A stretch of 64,000 bases of DNA from Ga0077555 sp963746315 (GTDB taxonomy: Bacteria; Pseudomonadota; Alphaproteobacteria; Rhizobiales; Hyphomicrobiaceae): assembly GCA_963746315.1 (NCBI GenBank), contig CAVVAR010000005.1, positions 62,001-126,000 of the forward strand, given 5' to 3'. The first letter of the stretch is position 1. Each line of letters starts with the position of its first letter. Under the pieces are notes generated by a model. It made no database searches. It was given only the letters and a program-made list of their open reading frames with translations, and had not been told where the DNA came from. Position numbers and translations under genes: made by a program. Shown piece after piece: positions 8,931 through 17,069 of the stretch.

Positions 8931-9009
8931 CTAGTGTGGCGTCGCGCCTTTGTTGACCAGCGGCGCGGCCAGGTTCGTGTCAACTAAGGCGCGATAAACG
9001 CCTCACTAG
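8931..9009. repeat. CTAGTG-ended inverted repeat, copy B
   Basis: Arms at 8931-8957 (27 bases) and 8979-9009 (31 bases) are complementary apart from two single-base mismatches and a four-base insertion (TTAT, read on the minus strand after GGCGT) in the right arm. The element begins CTAGTGTGGCG and ends CTCACTAG. The right CTAG (9006-9009) contains the TAG stop of the convergent minus-strand gene. A four-base insertion at the equivalent place is present in the two copies near 54.5 kb. Confidence 0.78.
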
Positions 9010-9824
9010 GCCGAGATGGCCGGGGCAGGGAAAAGCGCGTTGCTGCGACCGAGCAGTCGATAGGCCACAAGGCCGATCCATTCCCTCGTGGCCTCGTCGA
9101 AGCGCTTCAGGCCCGCAGGGATCGACCCGAACGTATGAAATGCATCGCTTGGGAAGTTGGTCCGGTAATCGGTCGGGTAGGGCACGACGTCGAAGCCGGC
9201 TTGCCGGAATACGCCGACAGCGCGTGGCATGTGTGCTGCCGAGGTGACGAGCAGGAAGCGCTCGCCGGGTTGCGGCTTGACGACGGCGTGCGTGAAGATG
9301 GCGTTCTCATACGTGTTGCGGGAGCGCTCCTCGACGACGATGCGCGATTGCGCGACGCCGAGGGCAAGGTAGTAATCGCGAACAGCGCTGGTCGTTCCGG
9401 GGACACTGTCGAACAGCGTCGCTGCCGTTCCTGTCAGGATCAGGCGCGTATCGGGCAGCCGTGCCGCAAGGGCCGTCGCTGTCGTGATGCGATCGCCGGC
9501 GGCGTTGACCTGAAGCTGGCGCCGATTGACCGAGCCGCGCCCGTCCTCGCCGCCGCCAAGCAAGATAATGCCGGCGTAGCCGCGGCTTCCAGCGGTAATC
9601 TCGGGACGCTGAAAGCGCTCCTCCAACGGTATCATGATCCAGCTGGACAGCGGGGTCACGCCGATGACGAGGAAGAGCGCCGCTGCACCAGCCGCGAGCC
9701 GCAGACCTTGCTGCCTGACCAAAGGCCGTAACGAGCGAGCCCGTGTCAGGCCGACGATCAGCAGCACCCAAACGAGGGTCGATGGCTGAGCCAGGAAGCC
9801 AACAACTTTCGAGAGAACGAACAT
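9006..9824 (-). CDS. YdcF/ElyC/SanA-like DUF218 membrane protein
   Basis: About 272 residues from ATG 9824; a GTG at 9842 would add six residues. Two N-terminal hydrophobic segments (residues about 5-25 and 40-60) anchor the protein, and the rest is a periplasmic DUF218 domain with the typical IILLGGGEDGRG start, LTGTAATLFDSVPGTTSAVRD, the ARN-like SRNTYENA and the LLVTSAAHMPRAVGVFRQAG motif. DUF218 proteins such as ElyC and SanA affect peptidoglycan or lipid-carrier metabolism and envelope integrity; the exact biochemistry is unsettled. The stop codon lies in the last four bases of the hairpin repeat that ends at 9009. Confidence 0.85.
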   Translation of the reverse strand: MFVLSKVVGFLAQPSTLVWVLLIVGLTRARSLRPLVRQQGLRLAAGAAALFLVIGVTPLSSWIMIPLEERFQRPEITAGSRGYAGIILLGGGEDGRGSVNRRQLQVNAAGDRITTATALAARLPDTRLILTGTAATLFDSVPGTTSAVRDYYLALGVAQSRIVVEERSRNTYENAIFTHAVVKPQPGERFLLVTSAAHMPRAVGVFRQAGFDVVPYPTDYRTNFPSDAFHTFGSIPAGLKRFDEATREWIGLVAYRLLGRSNALFPAPAISA

Positions 9825-9899
9825 CAGTGGTACGCCCCCCACCGCTCCGCGCGGCGGGGAGCCGCAGTGAACAAATCTATCGACAAGGTTGTGCGCACC

Positions 9900-10739
9900 T
9901 TACTGAAGCGGCACGCCCTCGACCGTGATGCGGTGCATCAGGCGGCGCTCGCCCTGGTAGTCGTTGACGGCATAGTGCCATGTCGCGCGGTTGTCCCAGA
10001 AGGCGATGGAGCCCTCGTGCCATTGGAAGCGGGTGTGGAAATCCGGGCGGCGGGCATGCTGATAAAGCATCTCGAGCAGCCCCTTGCTCTCAGCCTCGGT
10101 CCAACCCTCGATATGCGTCGTGAAGCCGGGATTGACGAACAGGACTTTCCGGCCAGAGTCCGGGTGGCGAATCACGACGGGGTGGATCGCGTCCTGGGTG
10201 GCAGCCTCCGGATTGCGGATGCGGCCGTTCATTTCCTGGCCATACTGCGGGCGGCCGAAGACATGGCGGCTGGAATGAACCGCGCGCAGGCCCTCAAGGG
10301 TCCTCTGCAAGCCGGGCGAGAGCGTCTCGAAGGCCTTGGCCATGCAGGCGAACAGCGTGTCGCCGCCGCGTGGTGGCACCTCGCGGGCCAGGAGGATCGA
10401 GCCGAGTGCCGGAACCTGATCGTAGCTGTGGTCGGTGTGCCAGTTGCCGCCGATGTTTTTCGCCTGGTCGGGCTCTTTGCGGACCTCGGCGATTTCGGGA
10501 TGGGCCGCGTCGGACTTGAAGAAGCGATTGACGTTGATCGGTCCGAAATGCCGCGCGAACGCGATGTGCTGGTCGGGCGTCAACGTCTGGTCTCGGAAGA
10601 AGATGACGCCGTGGTCGGCGAGGGCGCCCTTCAGCGTGCCGACGCCTGCAGCGTCGAGCGGCGCGGCGAGGTCGATCCCGAAGATTTCGGCGCCCAGGGC
10701 ACCGGACGAAGGACGGATCTCAATCTTGGAATTGCGCAT
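9900..10739 (-). CDS. TauD/TfdA-family Fe(II)/2-oxoglutarate dioxygenase (paralogue 1)
   Basis: A 279-residue soluble enzyme with the complete metal site of the taurine dioxygenase family: His101 and Asp103 in NWHTDHSY and distal His255 in ATWHYAVNDY, with Arg266 in ERRLMHR positioned to bind 2-oxoglutarate, the same spacing as E. coli TauD (H99, D101, H255, R266). It would hydroxylate an organic substrate using O2 and 2-oxoglutarate, often to release sulfite or cleave an ether. No sulfonate ABC transporter is nearby, so taurine itself is not indicated. Two more family members occur at 25.4 and 40.7 kb and differ in sequence, suggesting different substrates. Confidence 0.9.
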   Translation of the reverse strand: MRNSKIEIRPSSGALGAEIFGIDLAAPLDAAGVGTLKGALADHGVIFFRDQTLTPDQHIAFARHFGPINVNRFFKSDAAHPEIAEVRKEPDQAKNIGGNWHTDHSYDQVPALGSILLAREVPPRGGDTLFACMAKAFETLSPGLQRTLEGLRAVHSSRHVFGRPQYGQEMNGRIRNPEAATQDAIHPVVIRHPDSGRKVLFVNPGFTTHIEGWTEAESKGLLEMLYQHARRPDFHTRFQWHEGSIAFWDNRATWHYAVNDYQGERRLMHRITVEGVPLQ

Positions 10740-10924
10740 TGGCGTACCTCGGTGGGGCCTCTATCAGGGACCGTGCGACCGCAGCCGCATCACAGGCGGC
10801 GCGCGGGCCTTCCGGCTCGGCTGTCGTGGGCCTTGCCGACGCCAGAGGCGAAACATGCTTGAACGATGGTCGAGGCCTGCGCACATAGAAGCCTACTCGT
10901 CAGATGATGCCAAGAGGTACGAAC

Positions 10925-12799
10925 ATGAGGCCAGCCGTGATTTCCATCAGTGCAAGCCCCGAGGCCGAAGCCAGGGCTTGGGCGGCGGCAACCGGCAGCG
11001 GGGCTGCGACGGCGGACCTCGGCACGATGCCGGAATGGAACCTCGGCGATCTCTATCCGGGCATCGATTCTCCGGAAGTGGCGCGGGACCTGGAGAAAGT
11101 GGCGGCGGATGCCAGGGTGCTCAAGGAGCGCTACCAGGGCAAGCTCGTCGCGATGGGGCGGGACGGACGGGCCCTGGCCGAAGCCATCGAAAGCTATGAA
11201 AAGCTTGCCGACTTGATGGGGCGCCTCGGCTCCTACTCGGGGCTTCTCTACTATGCGAACATGGCCGACCCGGCGCGGGCGAAGTTCTATGGCGATGTGC
11301 GAGAGAAGCTGACCAACGCGTCGAGCGACTTCCTGTTCTTCGAGCTCGAGCTGAACAAGATCGACGAGGGAGATCTGGCAGAGGCGATGAAGGTGCCGGC
11401 GCTGGCGCGTCTCAAGCCGTGGCTCGACGATTTGCGGAAAGAGAAGCCCTACCAGCTCGAAGAGCAGGTCGAGAAGCTGTTCCTCGAGAAGGGCATGACA
11501 GCGGGCGGTGCGTTCGACCGGCTGTTCAACGAGACGATGTCCGAGTTGAAGTTCGAGGTGGAGGGTGAACCGGAGCCTTTGGGGCTGGAGCCTACGCTCA
11601 ACTTCATGATGCATCCCGATCGCGGGCGCCGGCAGGCGGCGGCCGAGGCGCTGGCCAAAGTTTTCGCCAAGAATATTCGGCTGTTCACGCTCATCACGAA
11701 CACGCTCGCGAAGGACAAGGAAATCTCGGACCGGTGGCGCGGGTTCAAGGACGTGTCGGATGCACGGCACCTCTCCAATCGCGTCGAGCGGGAGGTGGTG
11801 GAGGCGCTGGTCTCGACTGTGCGCGAGGCTTATCCGCGGACCGCGCACCGCTACTACGCGATGAAGGCCAAATGGCTCGGCCTCGACACGCTGGCGCATT
11901 GGGATCGCAACGCGCCGCTGCCCGAGAAGCCGGAGCGGGTCGTGACATGGCCGGAGGCCGAGCGGCTGGTGCTCGATGCCTACCGCGGCTTCGCGCCGGA
12001 GATGGCGGACATCGCGGGCAAGTTCTTCAAGAGCGGATGGATCGATGCGCCGGTGAGGCCCGGCAAGGCGCCGGGGGCCTTCTCGCATCCCACCGTGCCG
12101 TCAGCGCACCCGTACGTGTTGATGAACTACCAGGGCAAGGCGCGGGACGTGATGACGCTCGCGCACGAGCTGGGCCACGGGGTGCATCAGGTACTGGCGG
12201 CGCCGCAAGGTCCGCTGCTCGCCTCGACGCCGCTGACGCTCGCCGAGACGGCGTCGGTGTTCGGCGAGATGCTGACGTTCCGCGCCATGCTGGCCGCGAC
12301 GACCGACCCGCGCGAGCGCAAGGCGATGCTGGCGCAGAAGGTCGAGGACATGATCAACACCGTGGTGCGCCAGATCGCGTTCTACACGTTCGAGCGCAAG
12401 GTGCACGAAGGACGCCGGCAAGGCGAGCTGACCAGCGACGATCTCAACCGCTTCTGGATGGAGATCCAGGGTGAGAGCCTGGGACCGGCCGTCGAGTGTA
12501 AGCCCGGCTACGAGACGTTCTGGACCTACATCCCGCACTTCATTCATTCGCCGTTCTACGTCTATGCGTATGCCTTCGGCGATTGCCTGGTGAACTCGCT
12601 CTATGGGCTCTACCAGGAGGCGCATCCGGGTTTCGTCGGAAAATACTTCGAGATGCTGAAGGCGGGTGGGTCCAAGCACCATTCGGAGCTCCTGGCGCCG
12701 TTCGGGCTTGACGCGCGTGATCCGGCATTCTGGGCGAAAGGCCTCAATGTGCTGGAAGGTTTCATCGACGAGCTCGAGGCCATGGACCGGGTGGCGTGA
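10925..12799 (+). CDS. pepF: M3-family oligoendopeptidase F
   Basis: The protein has 624 residues when started at ATG 10925, which has AGAGG seven bases upstream; the ATG at 10904 lacks a site. The zinc-binding HELGH motif is at about residues 414-418 (AHELGHGVHQVL), and the third ligand Glu lies in the downstream LAETASVFGEML helix. The wording matches the PepF/M3B clade (VECKPGYETFWTYIPHFIHSPFYVYAYAFG), which cuts short peptides in the cytoplasm, in protein turnover or signal-peptide clearance. Length is normal for the family. The gene stands alone, about 80 bases before the toxin-antitoxin pair. Confidence 0.92.
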   Translation: MRPAVISISASPEAEARAWAAATGSGAATADLGTMPEWNLGDLYPGIDSPEVARDLEKVAADARVLKERYQGKLVAMGRDGRALAEAIESYEKLADLMGRLGSYSGLLYYANMADPARAKFYGDVREKLTNASSDFLFFELELNKIDEGDLAEAMKVPALARLKPWLDDLRKEKPYQLEEQVEKLFLEKGMTAGGAFDRLFNETMSELKFEVEGEPEPLGLEPTLNFMMHPDRGRRQAAAEALAKVFAKNIRLFTLITNTLAKDKEISDRWRGFKDVSDARHLSNRVEREVVEALVSTVREAYPRTAHRYYAMKAKWLGLDTLAHWDRNAPLPEKPERVVTWPEAERLVLDAYRGFAPEMADIAGKFFKSGWIDAPVRPGKAPGAFSHPTVPSAHPYVLMNYQGKARDVMTLAHELGHGVHQVLAAPQGPLLASTPLTLAETASVFGEMLTFRAMLAATTDPRERKAMLAQKVEDMINTVVRQIAFYTFERKVHEGRRQGELTSDDLNRFWMEIQGESLGPAVECKPGYETFWTYIPHFIHSPFYVYAYAFGDCLVNSLYGLYQEAHPGFVGKYFEMLKAGGSKHHSELLAPFGLDARDPAFWAKGLNVLEGFIDELEAMDRVA

Positions 12800-12848
12800 G
12801 CCCCAGAGGGCGGGACGGCGATCGGGCGTGACGGGGCGGGCTCGGTGT

Positions 12849-12867
12849 GTTATACGTTTTGTATAAC
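12849..12867. promoter_or_regulatory. palindromic operator of the AbrB/Doc operon
   Basis: GTTATAC (12849-12855) and its inverted copy GTATAAC (12861-12867) are separated by five bases and end 14 bases before the antitoxin start. The AT-rich palindrome stands out in a GC-rich region and includes a plausible -10 hexamer. Autoregulation by the AbrB-fold antitoxin, alone or with Doc, is the expected mode. Confidence 0.65.
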
Positions 12868-12881
12868 ATATGAGGCCGCCC

Positions 12882-13103
12882 ATGAAGCTCGAGATCAAGA
12901 AGATCGGCAACTCCACCGGACTGATCCTGCCTAAGGAGCTGCTCGCGCGGCTCGGGCTGCAGCAGGGGGATCAGCTTGTCGTTTCCGAGACACCGCACGG
13001 TTTCACGGTATCGAAGTCCGACGAGACCTTCGAGAAGGGTCTCAAGATCGCCAGAAAGGCGATGAAGACCTATCATAATACTCTGAAAGAGCTTGCCAAA
13101 TGA
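12882..13103 (+). CDS. AbrB/MazE-fold antitoxin
   Basis: A 73-residue protein from ATG 12882, with GAGG seven bases upstream (another ATG at 12870 would add four residues). MKLEIKKIGNSTGLILPKEL is the classical swapped-hairpin AbrB DNA-binding motif, followed by LGLQQGDQLVVSETPHGF. The C-terminal part (residues about 48-73) is Lys-rich and amphipathic and would wrap around the toxin. Its TGA stop overlaps the start ATG of the Doc gene (ATGA), giving translational coupling. Such antitoxins repress their own promoter, and the palindrome at 12849-12867 is the likely site. Confidence 0.9.
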   Translation: MKLEIKKIGNSTGLILPKELLARLGLQQGDQLVVSETPHGFTVSKSDETFEKGLKIARKAMKTYHNTLKELAK

Positions 13104-13489
13104 CCGAGCCAATTTGGCTGACGGTCGAGCTTGTCGTGGCAATTCACGGCGAGCAGATAAGACTGTTCGGCGGGCCGGAGGGCATACGCGATCCGGGCAT
13201 GCTCGAATCGGCACTCGACCGGCCCAAGAATAAGTGGGCTTATGGCGAGCACGGTCTGCCGGAGCTGGCTGCAGCCTATGCGTTCGGAATCGCGCGCAAC
13301 CATCCCTTTGTCGATGGCAATAAGCGGGCGTCGTTTCTGGCCCTGATCACGTTTCTCGGCCTCAACGGGATCGATTTCGTTGTAGGGGAGCCGCAAGCGG
13401 CTGCCGCGATCCTGGCTCTTGCCGCCGGCGAGATCGAGGAAGAGGGTTTGGCGCGCTGGATACGGGACAACTGGCCGAAGACCGAATAG
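13100..13489 (+). CDS. doc: Doc-type (Fic fold) death-on-curing toxin
   Basis: The 129-residue protein carries the Doc signature HPFVDGNKR at residues 68-76, i.e. the Fic motif with Lys replacing the Gly that AMPylating Fic proteins use. In phage P1 Doc this Lys turns the enzyme into a kinase that phosphorylates EF-Tu and stops translation. The N-terminal WLTVELVVAIHGEQIRLFGG and IRDPGMLESAL segments are also typical of Doc. It overlaps the antitoxin by four bases, so both are made from one mRNA. A chromosomal copy may act in stress response or as a stabiliser. Confidence 0.92.
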   Translation: MTEPIWLTVELVVAIHGEQIRLFGGPEGIRDPGMLESALDRPKNKWAYGEHGLPELAAAYAFGIARNHPFVDGNKRASFLALITFLGLNGIDFVVGEPQAAAAILALAAGEIEEEGLARWIRDNWPKTE

Positions 13490-13539
13490 GGGCGGCGGTC
13501 GGCTGGTTTCATGGCTCGGGCAGTGCTTTATTGAGCGAC

Positions 13540-14580
13540 ATGGCGAGCATCGACACGGCCTCGAGTGAACCTCTGCTTCACGGCGAGGAAGCGATCATAC
13601 AGGAATATCTGGCGCCGCTGGCGGCAGGATATCCGGGTGCGCTCGGCCTCAAGGACGACTGCGCCACGATCACACCGACGCCCGGCTGCGATCTCGTGGT
13701 GAAGACCGACCCCGTCGCCTCGGGGATACACTTCCTGGAGGACGATCCACCCGCCGACATCGGCTGGAAAGCCCTGGCGGTCAACGTCTCGGACCTGGCT
13801 GCGAAGGGTGCCGCGCCGCGCGCCTATCTGATGGCGCTGAGTTTTCCCGAGCCGCCGACACGCGCCTGGATGGCGGAGTTCGCTCGTGGTCTTGGCGATG
13901 CCCAAGCCGCCTTCGGCATGCATCTGATCGGTGGCGACACGGATCGCAGACCGGGGCCCATCACGGTCTCGATCACGGTCTTCGGGGAGGTGCCGACGGG
14001 CCGGATGGTGCGACGCGGGGCAGCGCGAGCGGGAGATGCTCTGTTCGTGACCGGCTCGCTCGGTCAGGCTGCGCTCGGCCTCGCCATGCTCAAGGATCGT
14101 GGACTGGGAATGACCTGGGGACTGGGCGAGGCCGAGATCGTGGCGGCGATCCGGCGCTATCGAAGGCCGCAACCCCGGCTCGCCGTGCGGCAGGTGCTTC
14201 TCGACAACGCAAGGGCTGCGATGGACCTCTCCGATGGCCTCGCCAAGGATCTCGGACGGATGTGCCGGGCGAGTGGCTGTGGAGCGCAGGTGTATATCGA
14301 GCAGGTGCCACGTGAGGCTGCGGCCAGGGCGGCAATCGCGTTCGACCGGTCGCGCTGGAGCGATGTGGTGGCGGCGGGTGACGACTACGAGTTGCTGGTT
14401 GCGGTGGCGCCGGAAAAGGCGGACGCCTTCGACGCAGCGGCAAACCAGGCGGGACGCTGTGCTCGCGAACCGTTCGCGGTGACTCGCATCGGAGACCTCA
14501 CGGCGTCAGACGCAATTCGCTTTCTGGATAGCGACGGAAAATCGTTGCAGCTGGAGAGGAGCGGCTGGGATCATTTCTAG
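13540..14580 (+). CDS. thiL: thiamine-phosphate kinase
   Basis: ThiL phosphorylates thiamine monophosphate to the active cofactor thiamine diphosphate with ATP. The 346-residue protein has the PurM-like ATP-grasp features: GLKDDCATITP with paired metal-binding Asp near residue 40, DPVASGIHF, AVNVSDLAAKGAAP, and the LIGGDTDR stretch near residue 135, with AMDLSDGLAKDLGRM and AAGDDYELLVA later. A TTG at 13531 is an alternative start; ATG 13540 was preferred although no strong ribosome binding site precedes either. No other thiamine genes or TPP riboswitch are in the window. Confidence 0.9.
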   Translation: MASIDTASSEPLLHGEEAIIQEYLAPLAAGYPGALGLKDDCATITPTPGCDLVVKTDPVASGIHFLEDDPPADIGWKALAVNVSDLAAKGAAPRAYLMALSFPEPPTRAWMAEFARGLGDAQAAFGMHLIGGDTDRRPGPITVSITVFGEVPTGRMVRRGAARAGDALFVTGSLGQAALGLAMLKDRGLGMTWGLGEAEIVAAIRRYRRPQPRLAVRQVLLDNARAAMDLSDGLAKDLGRMCRASGCGAQVYIEQVPREAAARAAIAFDRSRWSDVVAAGDDYELLVAVAPEKADAFDAAANQAGRCAREPFAVTRIGDLTASDAIRFLDSDGKSLQLERSGWDHF

Positions 14581-14826
14581 TGGGAAGTGCAACGTGTTGC
14601 CGAACGGCAACTTCAAGCGTGAGCCCCCATGAATTAACCGCTGGCGACGATTGACCCATCCTCGATCCCTCGAGCCGTGTTGCAACAGCGCACCTGTTGG
14701 GGCATGGTCCGCCCGCGAATCCCGGGATTTCCGCGACGGCGAGCGTTTGTCGAGACTGTTGCATCCTCCGTTGCCGCGGACCCATCGTCGACCCGACTCC
14801 AACTCTCGAACTGGGGGAGCTTTCTT

Positions 14827-16965
14827 ATGAGCACCGTGATGTGGGCCATCATTTTTGGCGGCCTGCTCTCGATCGTCTACGGCGCCGTCACCATCAAATC
14901 GGTCTTGTCGGCCGATGCTGGTAACGCGCGCATGCAGGAGATCGCGAGCGCCATTCAAGAGGGCGCGCAGGCCTATCTGGCGCGCCAGTACACGACGATT
15001 GCCATCGCCGGCGTGCCGATCTTCATCCTGGTCGGTTTTCTGCTCGGGTGGCTCGTCGCGATCGGGTTCCTGGTCGGTGCCATTCTTTCGGGCATTGCCG
15101 GCTTCATCGGCATGCATGTGTCGGTGCGCGCCAACGTGCGCACGGCACAGGCCTCGACGCAATCGCTCGGCGAGGGCCTGTCGATGGCGTTCCGAGCGGG
15201 GGCCGTGACTGGAATGCTGGTCGCCGGCCTGGCGTTGCTGGGGGTTGCGGTCTACTTCGCGGTCCTGACGGCGGGCTTGGGCTATACGAACACGAGCCGG
15301 ACGGTGATCGATTCGCTCGTCGCTCTCGGCTTCGGCGCCTCGCTCATCTCGATCTTCGCCCGTCTCGGCGGCGGTATCTTCACCAAGGGTGCGGACGTCG
15401 GCGGCGATCTCGTGGGCAAGGTCGAGGCGGGAATTCCGGAGGATGATCCGAGAAACCCGGCGACGATCGCCGACAACGTCGGTGACAACGTCGGTGACTG
15501 TGCCGGCATGGCTGCCGACCTGTTCGAGACGTACGCGGTGACCGTCGTGGCTACGATGGTGCTCGCTGCGATCTACTTCGCGGCCCAGCCCGCGGTGGCG
15601 ACCAGCCTCATGATCTACCCACTGGCGATTTGCGCCGTGTGTGTGGTGACCTCGATCATCGGCACCTACTTCGTCCGGCTCGGGGCCAACAACTCGATCA
15701 TGGGTGCGCTCTACAAGGGCATCATCGCGACCGGCGTCCTGTCGCTGATCGCGCTCTACCCGCTGACCGAGAGCCTGCTCGGGATGTCCACCAGCTTCAC
15801 GGCCAGGGATGTCACGTTCACGGGCATGGACCTGTTCTGGTGCGGCGCGGTGGGCCTTCTCATCACGGCGGCCATCATCGTCGTGACCGAATACTACACG
15901 GGCATCGGCTACCGGCCGGTGCGATCGATCAGCCAGTCGTCGGTGACCGGTCACGGCACCAACGTGATCCAGGGCCTCGCGGTCAGCCTCGAGGCAACGG
16001 CGCTGCCGGCACTGATCATCATCTTCGGCATCATCGTCACGTTCAAGCTGGCCGGACTTTTCGGCATCGCCATCGCCGTTACGACGATGCTGGCGCTGGC
16101 TGGAATGGTGGTGGCGCTGGATGCCTTCGGTCCCGTGACGGATAACGCCGGCGGCATCGCCGAGATGGCGGGCCTGCCGAAAGAGATCCGCAAGACCACG
16201 GATGCCCTCGACGCGGTCGGCAACACGACGAAGGCCGTCACCAAGGGGTACGCCATCGGATCGGCTGGTCTCGGCGCGCTGGTTCTCTTCGCGGCCTATA
16301 GCGAGGATCTGAAGTTCTTCATTGCCAATGCGCAGCCTGGGTCGCTGTTCCACAACCTGGTGATCGACTTCTCGTTGTCGAACCCCTACGTCGTGGTCGG
16401 ACTGCTGTTCGGTGGCCTGCTGCCCTATCTGTTCGGCGGCATCGCCATGACGGCCGTCGGGCGCGCAGCCGGCGCCATCGTCGAGGAGGTCCGGCGACAG
16501 TTCAAGGAGAAGCCGGGCATCATGAAGGGCACCGAGAAGCCCGATTATGCCCGGGCGGTCGACCTGCTCACGAAGGCGGCGATCCGCGAGATGATCGTGC
16601 CGTCGTTGTTGCCGGTGCTGTCGCCGATCGTGTGCTTCTACGTCGTGAAGTGGATCGCAGGGCCGGGACAGGCCTTCGCAGCGCTCGGCGCTATGCTGCT
16701 GGGCGTGATCGTCAACGGTCTGTTCGTCGCCATCTCGATGACGTCGGGTGGCGGCGCCTGGGACAACGCCAAGAAGTCGTTCGAGGATGGCTTTGTCGAC
16801 AAGGACGGGGTCAAGCACTTGAAGGGCTCGGAGGCCCACAAGGCATCGGTCACGGGCGACACGGTCGGCGATCCCTACAAGGACACCGCCGGTCCGGCCG
16901 TCAATCCAATGATCAAAATCACGAATATCGTGGCGCTGCTGCTGCTTGCGGTGCTCGCTCACTGA
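14827..16965 (+). CDS. hppA: K+-insensitive H+-translocating membrane pyrophosphatase
   Basis: The 712-residue polytopic protein hydrolyses cytoplasmic pyrophosphate and pumps protons across the inner membrane. The substrate-binding loop GGGIFTKGADVGGDLVGKVE and the acidic DNVGDNVGDCAGMAADLFE motif are intact. Lys469 in GNTTKAVTKG marks the K+-independent proton-pumping class; K+-dependent enzymes have Ala there. About 16 membrane segments are visible, with the last acidic motif near GDTVGDPYKDTAGPAVNP. ATG 14827 follows GGGGGAG at a good distance; the open frame extends upstream but is not membrane-like. A strong terminator follows the stop. The gene is probably transcribed alone from the roughly 245-base leader after thiL. 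Confidence 0.95.
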   Translation: MSTVMWAIIFGGLLSIVYGAVTIKSVLSADAGNARMQEIASAIQEGAQAYLARQYTTIAIAGVPIFILVGFLLGWLVAIGFLVGAILSGIAGFIGMHVSVRANVRTAQASTQSLGEGLSMAFRAGAVTGMLVAGLALLGVAVYFAVLTAGLGYTNTSRTVIDSLVALGFGASLISIFARLGGGIFTKGADVGGDLVGKVEAGIPEDDPRNPATIADNVGDNVGDCAGMAADLFETYAVTVVATMVLAAIYFAAQPAVATSLMIYPLAICAVCVVTSIIGTYFVRLGANNSIMGALYKGIIATGVLSLIALYPLTESLLGMSTSFTARDVTFTGMDLFWCGAVGLLITAAIIVVTEYYTGIGYRPVRSISQSSVTGHGTNVIQGLAVSLEATALPALIIIFGIIVTFKLAGLFGIAIAVTTMLALAGMVVALDAFGPVTDNAGGIAEMAGLPKEIRKTTDALDAVGNTTKAVTKGYAIGSAGLGALVLFAAYSEDLKFFIANAQPGSLFHNLVIDFSLSNPYVVVGLLFGGLLPYLFGGIAMTAVGRAAGAIVEEVRRQFKEKPGIMKGTEKPDYARAVDLLTKAAIREMIVPSLLPVLSPIVCFYVVKWIAGPGQAFAALGAMLLGVIVNGLFVAISMTSGGGAWDNAKKSFEDGFVDKDGVKHLKGSEAHKASVTGDTVGDPYKDTAGPAVNPMIKITNIVALLLLAVLAH

Positions 16966-16996
16966 GCGTGAGCTGGCAGCCAGGTCAGGCATGAAG

Positions 16997-17031
16997 AAGG
17001 GGCGGATCCACAAGTGGATCCGCCCCTTTCT
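16997..17031. terminator. strong intrinsic terminator after hppA
   Basis: A 13-base perfect stem (16999-17011 with 17014-17026, starting GGGGCGGATCC) has a two-base loop and is flanked by AA and TTTCT, so up to 15 pairs form. It serves hppA and, on the other strand, the convergent beta-barrel gene. Confidence 0.85.
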
Positions 17032-17069
17032 CATTCAGGACGGGATTTCAGCTCTCGGGCGTCTCTCTT

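Noticed and set aside
14596..14611. GTTGCCGAACGGCAAC hairpin after thiL
   Set aside because: Only six pairs, no T-run; too weak to call a terminator.
14506..17034. 842-codon open frame on the minus strand opposite hppA
   Set aside because: It is the antisense shadow of a GC-rich gene: His/Arg/Asp-rich, no family pattern, and hppA on the plus strand is unmistakable.
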